The notes beneath the pieces were generated by a model, which saw only the letters and a list, made by a program, of their open reading frames with translations, ran no database searches and was not told the DNA's origin. From the IMG/VR virus record IMGVR_UViG_3300010373_000017, positions 1 to 43,557 of that record: a stretch of DNA of 43,557 bases; one strand, given 5' to 3'. Each line of letters opens with the position of its first letter. Position 1 is the stretch's first letter. Shown here piece by piece: positions 1-6,453 of the stretch. This DNA is from a virus. The translations under genes were made by a program, and so were the position numbers.

Positions 1-123
1 AAACGAACAGCCACAAAAACAACCCAATGCAGCAGCATAGTATAGATACAAGAAAAGAAAGGCCATATGTCATAAAGTCTATGGATGCTAATATTCAGGA
101 TGTGGATATGACTAAGCGCATTG
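1..123. repeat. Left copy of 123-bp terminal direct repeat
   Basis: Bases 1-123 are identical to 43435-43557. The repeat holds the last 14 codons of the portal gene (its stop is at 38-40) and the first 32 codons of the prohead protease. Because it lies inside coding sequence and restores an intact portal-protease junction, it most likely reflects assembly of a circular or circularly permuted molecule rather than a physical end. A true short terminal redundancy cannot be excluded from sequence alone. Confidence 0.95.
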
Positions 124-857
124 TAACCGGTTTTTTCAACAGCTACAATTATCTAGATAGCGACGCTGATGTAATACTAATGGGCGCAAATGCTAAGTCT
201 ATAGCAGAACGTGGCCCCGACAGTTCAGCAGTGCAAAAGATAAAACATCTTGTAGATCACGATTGGTCTAAGTTACCTGGTAAACTACAAGTATTAGAAG
301 AAAAAAGTGTAGGCGGTATTACTGGGATCTACTTTGAAACAAAGATGTCCAATACCACTTTGGGAAATGACACTCTGATAAACTACCATGAAAAAGTTTA
401 CGACAACCATAGTTATGGTTTTAAATATGTAGATGGAAAGTTTGTAGAGAATGGCACGCAGGATTTTGACAAGATGCTAAATACAATAGTAAATCCTAAA
501 GATGCAAGCCAGTTAGATGGGATATTTGTATGGAAGGAAACAAAGATGTATGAGGGCTCAACAGTTGCATTCGGTGCAAATGCCCTTACTCCATACTTGG
601 GAGTTAAATCTAACAATAAAGAATCACTGGTACTTAAAGTAAGTGAAAAGATATCATTGCTTGAAAAGCAGATAAAAAGCGGCACTCAATCAGATGAAAT
701 GTTGCAATCTTTTGAGATGCAATTAAAGCAATTGAATCAAATTATAACAGAACTATTTTCATTAGAGCCATCAGCTAAAGACACCTTGCTACAAGGCCGT
801 GCGCAGACTGATACTTTAGATTTCAAACAACTAACAAAATTAATTAAACCAAAATGA
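27..857 (+). CDS. HK97-type prohead maturation protease
   Basis: Predicted capsid maturation protease of the HK97/S78 family, which cleaves the scaffold-like N-terminus of the capsid protein inside the prohead. The start of the fold is visible as TGFFNSYNYLDSDADVI (about residues 34-50), matching the family's pattern of a strand followed by D-x-D. Likely catalytic residues are H78 in the VDHDW stretch and S129 in HSYGF. A conserved block EGSTVAFGANALTPY lies near residue 180. The C-terminal 80 residues are charged and probably coiled, as in protease-scaffold proteins. The ATG at 27 overlaps the end of the portal gene by 14 bases; an alternative ATG is at 81. The order portal, protease, capsid is standard. 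Confidence in the family is high; the catalytic residue assignment is by motif spacing. Confidence 0.88.
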   Translation: MQQHSIDTRKERPYVIKSMDANIQDVDMTKRIVTGFFNSYNYLDSDADVILMGANAKSIAERGPDSSAVQKIKHLVDHDWSKLPGKLQVLEEKSVGGITGIYFETKMSNTTLGNDTLINYHEKVYDNHSYGFKYVDGKFVENGTQDFDKMLNTIVNPKDASQLDGIFVWKETKMYEGSTVAFGANALTPYLGVKSNNKESLVLKVSEKISLLEKQIKSGTQSDEMLQSFEMQLKQLNQIITELFSLEPSAKDTLLQGRAQTDTLDFKQLTKLIKPK

Positions 858-858
858 C

Positions 859-2175
859 ATGGCAGAAGTAAAAGAAAAATCAAGCCTTGTAGCATCCATT
901 GAAAAGAAAGGGACGAAACTTGACGAAGGTCAGAAAGCGTTTTTATCAGCGTTGGATGAAGTTATAGAAAAGGCTATTGGTGATAATGTATCAGGCGTTA
1001 TCACTGAAGAAGATTTTACCAAAAAGTTCAATGAAGAACTTGCTAAGGTAAAAGGGGATTTGCACGCAGAAACAAAAATTACTGTTCTGGAAGAAGCATT
1101 GCGTAAACAAGGTATCGCGATAACAGGACTAAAGGAAATGGCTCGCACTAAGGGTTCAGAAGTTAGGAATCTATCTATAAAAGAACAGATGGCCGAACAA
1201 ATGAAAGACCCAAAAGTCAAAGCGTCATTTGATAACTGGCGAGAAAAAGGCGAAGGCTGGTTTAAGCTTGAATTGAAGGCTGCTACTACTATGACAATAG
1301 CGCAGACCAATACTGACTATTCAGTAAATACAACTTACGTTCCAAATCCGCAGTTTGTTCCTGGATTAGTAAACCTTGTCCGTAATAGGCCGTTCATTAA
1401 GCAATTCGCTAACTACGGAGCAACCAGTTCACCTGTTATTGTATGGGTTGAAAAGATAAACCCGCAGGGTACAGCGCAGTTTATAGGTGAAGGTGCAGCT
1501 AAGCCATTAGGCTCTTTTGAATATCAGGCACATCGTTCAGATGCTAAGAAAGTAGCTGAAAAAATGAAGGTTTCTACTGAAATGATAACAGATGTTGATT
1601 TTATGTCTGCGGAAATTCAGAATGAACTTTTATATCAGGTTGCTATCGCAACTGATAATGCCCTGTTATCAGGAAATGGTACAGGAACCAACCTCGCAGG
1701 TATCACATCTTTCGTAGGTGGTTATACTAATACGTCAATAAAGACAACTGCGCCAAATGACATGGATGCTATTCGTGCAGCCATTGGGCAGATTGCAAGT
1801 TTTAACTTTTATCCAAACTACGCATTCATCAATCCTATAGATGCTGCAAATATGGACTTGGTTAAGACAACGCAGAATGCTTATGTCATACCGCCATTTA
1901 TGAGTTCTACTGGTATGATGATAAAAGGCGTGCAGGTTATTGAATCAAACCAGATACCGCAGGGATCTTTTCTGTGTGGTGATATGACAAGGTTTATTAT
2001 AAGAGACTACATAGCCTTCTTTGTTCAATATGGTTGGGAAAACGATGATTTCACAAAGAACCTTGTTACGGTAATCGGTGAAGAAAGGTTGCATAGCTAT
2101 TTAGCTACAAACCATATCCACGCATTCGTTTATGACACATTTGCTAACGTAATAGCTGCAATCACAACACCATAA
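859..2175 (+). CDS. HK97-fold major capsid protein
   Basis: Predicted major capsid protein (438 aa) that forms the icosahedral shell. Residues 1 to about 135 are highly charged and helical, like the delta domain that acts as internal scaffold and is removed by the protease encoded just upstream. The mature shell domain probably begins near residue 140 (AATTMTIAQTN). Further landmarks are VPGLVNLVRNRPFI (167-180), the E-loop-like stretch NPQGTAQFIGEGAAKP (201-216) and the LLSGNGTGTNLAGI motif (269-282), a recurrent signature of HK97-type capsid proteins. The gene starts one base after the protease stop, so the two are probably translationally coupled. The cleavage site is inferred, not seen. 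Confidence 0.92.
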   Translation: MAEVKEKSSLVASIEKKGTKLDEGQKAFLSALDEVIEKAIGDNVSGVITEEDFTKKFNEELAKVKGDLHAETKITVLEEALRKQGIAITGLKEMARTKGSEVRNLSIKEQMAEQMKDPKVKASFDNWREKGEGWFKLELKAATTMTIAQTNTDYSVNTTYVPNPQFVPGLVNLVRNRPFIKQFANYGATSSPVIVWVEKINPQGTAQFIGEGAAKPLGSFEYQAHRSDAKKVAEKMKVSTEMITDVDFMSAEIQNELLYQVAIATDNALLSGNGTGTNLAGITSFVGGYTNTSIKTTAPNDMDAIRAAIGQIASFNFYPNYAFINPIDAANMDLVKTTQNAYVIPPFMSSTGMMIKGVQVIESNQIPQGSFLCGDMTRFIIRDYIAFFVQYGWENDDFTKNLVTVIGEERLHSYLATNHIHAFVYDTFANVIAAITTP

Positions 2176-2187
2176 AATATAGATAAT

Positions 2188-2529
2188 ATGCCAGCATTAA
2201 CAGCATCAAAATCGACACTAACAAATGCAGATACAGCCACATTAAGTACAGGTAATATTGGTGGCCTGTCATTTTGCAAAGCGTTCCAGGTAAACTATAC
2301 ACTGAATTCAGGTACAGGAGCAGGTACATCGCAACTGCAACAGTCATTAGACGGAGTGAACTTTATAAATGTAGGTAGTGCTTACACTATCACAAATACA
2401 GCTTCTCAGTCCAATATATTCACTGTAGCGGTGGATAACGTAGCGGCTTACTACCAGGTATTAGTTACAACCACTGGTACGCAATCCTTATCGGTAGCGG
2501 GATTTTATGAAATAGGAAGAAAAAATTAG
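2188..2529 (+). CDS. Small beta-rich protein after capsid gene, possible decoration protein
   Basis: A 113-aa protein with low charge, rich in Ser, Thr, Gly and Asn, and with alternating hydrophobic strands, so probably an all-beta sandwich. The segment QQSLDGVNFINVGS resembles repeated motifs of phage surface and fibre proteins in which a comparison of measured value and strand is seen. It directly follows the capsid gene, a usual place for capsid cement or decoration proteins, and no signal peptide is present. The role as a decoration protein is an inference from position and composition; a neck or fibre component is possible. Confidence 0.55.
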   Translation: MPALTASKSTLTNADTATLSTGNIGGLSFCKAFQVNYTLNSGTGAGTSQLQQSLDGVNFINVGSAYTITNTASQSNIFTVAVDNVAAYYQVLVTTTGTQSLSVAGFYEIGRKN

Positions 2530-2553
2530 TAAATAATTATAAATACATCAAAA

Positions 2554-2823
2554 ATGGCAGAAAAAGATACGGGAAAGCCTTACGATGGTAGAGCTAAAAT
2601 GAAAATGATAGCAACATCAAAGTTTCCTAAAAATATGAATGAGCATCATTTTGAAGAAGGAGAAGAATTCGAAACACATCCAAATCTTGCTCATAATGTG
2701 TACAAGAAAAATGGATGGGCAACATTCGCCAACCCAGAAGATGAGCAAGACCTTTCTAATGTGGATACTTCCATATTGCCAAAGGGCAAAGCAGGAACAA
2801 TGACAAAAGAAGGTGTTAAATAG
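2554..2823 (+). CDS. Small structural-region protein of unknown function
   Basis: An 89-aa charged protein. The middle section FEEGEEFETHPNLAHNVYKKNGWAT resembles the short domain found between capsid and connector genes in many tailed phages, where a 'G-x-x-F' strand is followed by 'A-x-x-L/V-x-x-x-G-W/A'. I cannot name a family. An A-rich leader precedes the ATG. It lies between the putative decoration protein and the first connector protein, so a virion or head-assembly role is likely but unproven. Confidence 0.55.
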   Translation: MAEKDTGKPYDGRAKMKMIATSKFPKNMNEHHFEEGEEFETHPNLAHNVYKKNGWATFANPEDEQDLSNVDTSILPKGKAGTMTKEGVK

Positions 2824-2828
2824 ATCAA

Positions 2829-3377
2829 ATGGCACTAATAGACCAGACCTATTTTAAGGACGAGATATTTATTCCAAATACTGTTAGGGACAACAGTCAG
2901 GAAGATGAGGATATTCGTTTTATTAATAATTACGAAAACATCTTCCTACAAAAATGTTTGGGATATACATTCTATACTCTTTTCAGGGATGGTCTATTAG
3001 CTACGCCTGTTGCTCAACGATGGATAGACTTACGAGATGGTGTTGAATGGGTAGACAAGTGGGGTAAACTTCATGGCTGGCAGACAATAAGAAATGCTGA
3101 TGCGAACTATGTGTATTACTATATCATGCGTAATAAGATAACAAATACTGCAATGATAGGTGAGACATCAGTAAATACTGAAAATAGCGCAAGGACTTCG
3201 CCTGGCAGTAAAATGTCTAAAGCGTGGTCTGCTATGCAACAGCAGCTTAAACAAATGTGGAATATGCTGAAATATCGTGTTACAAGTTCGTCTGACGATA
3301 CGCTGGTATATCCTGAATTTTTGATAGAAGATGTTTGCTGGTCGGAGTTTAAAGGTGTAAACATATTTGGTATATGA
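2829..3377 (+). CDS. Putative head-tail connector protein
   Basis: A 182-aa, mainly helical protein with many aromatic residues. Helices around FLQKCLGYTFYTLF (38-51) and WQTIRNADANYVYYYIMRN (83-101), and a Gly-Glu-Thr turn (IGETSVNTENSA), resemble the connector (gp6/gp15-like) proteins that sit below the portal ring. It follows the capsid block and precedes the tail terminator candidate, the usual place for the first connector. Its stop overlaps the next start (ATGA at 3374-3377), suggesting translational coupling. The assignment is by position and general fold character, not by a diagnostic motif. Confidence 0.55.
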   Translation: MALIDQTYFKDEIFIPNTVRDNSQEDEDIRFINNYENIFLQKCLGYTFYTLFRDGLLATPVAQRWIDLRDGVEWVDKWGKLHGWQTIRNADANYVYYYIMRNKITNTAMIGETSVNTENSARTSPGSKMSKAWSAMQQQLKQMWNMLKYRVTSSSDDTLVYPEFLIEDVCWSEFKGVNIFGI

Positions 3378-3937
3378 TAAGCATACAACAACAGTTTAAG
3401 TACTTAGTAAGCAATGTAGAAACAAAACTACTTGACAAGCTACAGTTATTTAATCCTAAGATATGCAGAATCAATTACCAGTATGGACGGCTTATAGAGA
3501 TAATACAGACATTGCAGACGTGGTCACAGAATCCATCTAAGCAATTTCATACGTTCCCTCTTATAGCGTTAGGTGAGGACTTCCTTGTAAGAAACAACAA
3601 CAACCCATATGCGTCATGTACGCTCAACATATTTATCATGTACCCCACTGACAGGAATTATAAAAGTGAGGATAGGCAAACAAATACTTTTTTACCAATT
3701 CTTGATCCATTGTACGATGAGTTAATAGATCAGATTTATAAGTGTGGCTACTTCGCTATATATAATCCTTTAAAGGAAATGTTACATGATAAGATAGAAC
3801 ATGGTAATTGGGCACCGCAAGGTCTCTACAGCTCAACAGGAGGCAAAACAACCAACACAATTGACGAATGGGTGGACTGTATAGAGATTAAAAATTTAAC
3901 GTTAAAAATTGAAAATGTTTATTGTAAACCAAATTAA
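3374..3937 (+). CDS. Putative tail completion/terminator protein
   Basis: A 187-aa protein with the layout of tail terminator proteins: a central FPLIALGEDF segment (about residues 61-70), beta strands (YASCTLNIFIMYPT), a helix over ILDPLYDELIDQIYK, and a final strand pair DEWVDCIEIKNLTLKI. In siphophages this protein caps the growing tail tube and joins tail to head. The gene starts with ATGA overlap with the connector and lies directly before the probable major tail protein, which fits. Function is inferred from context and this strand/helix pattern. Confidence 0.5.
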   Translation: MISIQQQFKYLVSNVETKLLDKLQLFNPKICRINYQYGRLIEIIQTLQTWSQNPSKQFHTFPLIALGEDFLVRNNNNPYASCTLNIFIMYPTDRNYKSEDRQTNTFLPILDPLYDELIDQIYKCGYFAIYNPLKEMLHDKIEHGNWAPQGLYSSTGGKTTNTIDEWVDCIEIKNLTLKIENVYCKPN

Positions 3938-3947
3938 TAATTAAAAA

Positions 3948-4943
3948 ATGTCAGTATTTGCAGCAGGTTTAAATTTCCTGTCATGTCTCACTAATGCCAA
4001 AAACGTAGGTCTCGGGTCTTGCCCGATAGACATGAAACGTATGATAGGCGTTATCGGAATACCGAAGGGCAAAACCTTTGGCTTATCTGATATAGGTGTA
4101 AACGGTACGACATGGCAGACAACAATAACTGGTCTTACTTCATCTGATAGTCCTGTAACAAGATGTTACTCATTAGGGCGCTTCGTTGGAGTAAAGAAAA
4201 ACAGCCAGTCAGCACAGGAATATACAATACCATATATCGGCAAGGTAACATTGCAGCCAGCAGTACCTATTATAGGTTTCCAATGGCTCAACGGCGGGAT
4301 ATGCGATTATTACAACTTCTTACAGTTTCACGGGACGCAAGGTCAGTATGACTGGATTTTTGTGGATGCCAATCAGGTATGTTGGGGGCGCAGGCTATAT
4401 GCAAGCGATGGGGTAACTCAATTATTCGGTGGCTTTACCATGTCAGATGTCGCTGTCGATACAGTGGATATACCAGACCAGTCTAACCCAGCATTGATGT
4501 ATATCAACTTCGCCATGGATAACGCAGATCAGTTCAGACAATATCTGTCTTTTATTCCTTGCAATTTTGATGTATTAGCGCAAACGCCAGGTTTCCAGAC
4601 CGCAACATTAACTGGAGCATCGCAAGGTGGCGGCACGCACGGTGTTTACAACATGGCAGCAACATTCGGTTGTACCAAGCAGGACTTGTATTCATACTAT
4701 GCCACAGCATTAGCAGCCACCTCAGCATGGGTTGTTTTGAATGCAACTACTGGTCTTGCAATACCCGTAACAGGTGTTACACAAAATCCGGATGGATGGC
4801 AATTAACACTAAATACAGGATCTGCCAACTATCCTACAGTAGGACAGGGATTAACTACAAATCTTGCAGCACCGTCAGTACTTACAGGGCTTGGCGTTAC
4901 AGGTATTGAATCAGCAGGTACAGTAACATTATTAGCAACATAG
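3948..4943 (+). CDS. Probable major tail (tube) protein
   Basis: A 331-aa, mostly beta protein with low charge and many Gly, Thr and Ala residues. Its place between the tail terminator candidate and the chaperone/tape-measure genes, its A-rich translation start, and a strong hairpin terminator right after its stop all fit the abundant tail tube protein. The last about 110 residues after a glycine-rich linker (GASQGGGTHG, near 224-233) look like an added surface domain, perhaps Ig-like, as found on some tube proteins. No enzyme motif is present. A decorated tube protein is my best reading; a minor tail protein remains possible. Confidence 0.6.
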   Translation: MSVFAAGLNFLSCLTNAKNVGLGSCPIDMKRMIGVIGIPKGKTFGLSDIGVNGTTWQTTITGLTSSDSPVTRCYSLGRFVGVKKNSQSAQEYTIPYIGKVTLQPAVPIIGFQWLNGGICDYYNFLQFHGTQGQYDWIFVDANQVCWGRRLYASDGVTQLFGGFTMSDVAVDTVDIPDQSNPALMYINFAMDNADQFRQYLSFIPCNFDVLAQTPGFQTATLTGASQGGGTHGVYNMAATFGCTKQDLYSYYATALAATSAWVVLNATTGLAIPVTGVTQNPDGWQLTLNTGSANYPTVGQGLTTNLAAPSVLTGLGVTGIESAGTVTLLAT

Positions 4944-4955
4944 TTTTTTAATCAC

Positions 4956-4989
4956 AGGGGCACATTATGCAGGTGGTGTGTCCCTTTTT
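4956..4989 (+). terminator. Rho-independent terminator after major tail gene
   Basis: An 8-bp stem (GGGGCACA at 957-964 with TGTGTCCC at 977-984, one G-U pair) is followed by TTTTTAATATTTTTT. It sits 13 bases after the stop of the tail tube gene. Partial termination here would give more tube protein than downstream chaperones and tape measure. The stem overlaps the in-frame ATG at 4967, arguing that the next gene starts further on. Confidence 0.75.
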
Positions 4990-5011
4990 AATATTTTTTA
5001 TGATAATAAAA

Positions 5012-5230
5012 ATGAATGTTGAAAGCAGGGTTGCAGCGTTCGATAGCGAACAGGTTGCTGCCTATGGCAGTAAGGAAAAGTTTGTTTCTGCTATGAGCCA
5101 TATGTTTTCTCACATATCAGACAACGACAGGAATGAGGCGTTAGGAAGTGTATATGACAAAGCGGTGTCTGAGGAATACAAAGACCATGAAGCAGAAGAA
5201 ACTGCGCTTGAAGAATTAGACGGAGAATAG
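5012..5230 (+). CDS. Small acidic protein before chaperone region
   Basis: A 72-aa acidic helical protein ending in repeated Glu/Asp (EAEETALEELDGE). I place the start at ATG 5012, which has an A-rich leader; ATGs at 5000 and 4967 are in frame, but the latter lies within a terminator hairpin. It lies between the tail tube and tape measure genes, where helper proteins of tail assembly are usually encoded, and its stop abuts the next start (TAG then ATG). I do not recognise a family. Confidence 0.5.
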   Translation: MNVESRVAAFDSEQVAAYGSKEKFVSAMSHMFSHISDNDRNEALGSVYDKAVSEEYKDHEAEETALEELDGE

Positions 5231-5689
5231 ATGTGTACGGCGGCTGAAATGTTGAGACGTGCCAATACTATAGATATTGAGCAGCAGGCTGGTGAAGTAG
5301 TTGACGAGCATCAGCAGGAGTATTTACAGCTAATAAAAGAGCAACTGCATGAAGGTAAAAGCAAGGAAGGAACGACAATTAATCCGGCTTACAAAGCTGA
5401 CAACTACTCCAATAGAAGATATGCTATTAAAAAGTATGTTGAAAACAGCACTCCTGGTTACGGTAATCCAGATTTGTATTTGTCTGGCAACTTATATAAC
5501 GCTTTGAAGATGGCACGCAGTAAAAATGAATTGGTAATAACATCTGGTGTGGATTACTTCCAGTTTATTGATAAAAGGTACGGAGATACGCCATTTGGGC
5601 TTGATAATGATAGCAAAGAAATATACAGAGATACCGTGCTATATCCGGCATTACAGCGTAGGGTGAATTTGATACTAACAGGTTTTTAA
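5231..5689 (+). CDS. Structural-module protein, putative minor tail or neck protein
   Basis: A 152-aa protein with a helical, acidic N-terminal half and a C-terminal part with a recurring pattern: NPDLYLSGNLYNALKMA (about 79-95), then a strand with a surface Ser (ELVITSGVDYF), and YGDTPFGLD. Proteins with this 'PDLYLTG' layout occur in tail modules of Bacteroidota prophages, from general knowledge; their exact role is not settled. It directly follows the acidic protein without spacing and is followed one base later by the next ATG, so it is part of one translation unit. Confidence 0.5.
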   Translation: MCTAAEMLRRANTIDIEQQAGEVVDEHQQEYLQLIKEQLHEGKSKEGTTINPAYKADNYSNRRYAIKKYVENSTPGYGNPDLYLSGNLYNALKMARSKNELVITSGVDYFQFIDKRYGDTPFGLDNDSKEIYRDTVLYPALQRRVNLILTGF

Positions 5690-5690
5690 T

Positions 5691-5903
5691 ATGGTAGGAT
5701 GTGCGCCTTGTGAGGCTCAGAAAAATAAAGAGAAAGAATTAAAAAAACAAGATGTCATTAACGAAGCAGTCAAAAGAGCAAAAACTACAGGGCAAAAAGA
5801 AGTGGCCATCGTTAAGAATGCCAACGGGTCTTTTTGGTTTGAAGTTGCCATTACGGACGCAAGATGTAAACGCCTCGAATGCGAATACATACGAGTGTTG
5901 TGA
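5691..5903 (+). CDS. Small cysteine-containing protein, possible first half of tail chaperone pair
   Basis: A 70-aa protein: a short N-terminal CAPC motif (residues 4-7), a Lys/Glu-rich helix, then strands ending in the family-like C-terminus LECEYIRVL. The gene starts one base after the previous stop. Its reading frame ends at TGA 5901-5903, and the following long open frame lies in the +1 frame without a nearby ATG. It may therefore be the first half of a frameshifted tail assembly chaperone, or simply an independent small protein. Confidence 0.5.
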   Translation: MVGCAPCEAQKNKEKELKKQDVINEAVKRAKTTGQKEVAIVKNANGSFWFEVAITDARCKRLECEYIRVL

Positions 5904-5913
5904 TACGCTTCCT

Positions 5914-6453
5914 TTGACAATATTCATAGAATGCTTATTGCATCAGAGGTATCATTTATTAGGTTCAGCTAATAATGATGAACTGTGGTTACGCATATAT
6001 TCAGAATATCTGGAACTTCTTAACGATGCCACAAGTATAAACTCACTCTACCAGATAGTACAATATACATTACTTGACGTCAAGATATATAAGGTGAGGC
6101 TATTGGTGAAAATGCTTCATATCTATTATGATGAAAGGTTGTCTCTATTGTTAAAGAACGAAGGTTACAACTTTGATTTCACTAAGTCAGATATGCTCGA
6201 GCGTGTACTTAACCTATTAAAACAGGATGAGATAAAACGGGATGGCCTAAAGATAGCTATAGAAGCATCACAGGGGGAATCAGAAGAAAAGCAACCACTA
6301 ACATCCAAATACTTCGACGAGATGCTTATCTCTTATGAACAGGCTTTTAAGGTGCCTTGCAATAAGAGCGATATGACAGTGCAGGAATATTGCATAAGAG
6401 TGAACAGATTGAAAGATTTTATTGCAAATAATCAACCTAAAAATGATTATTAA
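5914..6453 (+). CDS. Putative tail assembly chaperone (start unclear)
   Basis: A helical protein read from LPLTIFIECLLH onward, with further helices over ELWLRIYSEYLELL and RLLVKMLHIYYDERLSLLLK. The open frame extends back to an ATG at 5752, but the first 48 codons lie over the preceding gene in another frame and look like its shadow. No ATG exists near the junction; TTG at 5914 is the first start after the upstream stop. Entry by +1 shifting at TTG-TGA (5898-5903) is an alternative. It ends by TAATG overlap with the tape measure gene, which is where tail chaperones sit in siphophages. Function rests on position and helical character. Confidence 0.5.
   Translation: MTIFIECLLHQRYHLLGSANNDELWLRIYSEYLELLNDATSINSLYQIVQYTLLDVKIYKVRLLVKMLHIYYDERLSLLLKNEGYNFDFTKSDMLERVLNLLKQDEIKRDGLKIAIEASQGESEEKQPLTSKYFDEMLISYEQAFKVPCNKSDMTVQEYCIRVNRLKDFIANNQPKNDY

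Noticed and set aside
4163-4351. Extra frames inside the tail tube gene (also 4552-4746 and 4670-4909)
   Set aside because: They are shadows of the 331-aa frame with poor composition and no translation signals.
4967-5011. Longer start of the small acidic protein
   Set aside because: The ATG is within the loop of a terminator hairpin, and the added residues form a hydrophobic stretch that is absent from the rest of the protein.
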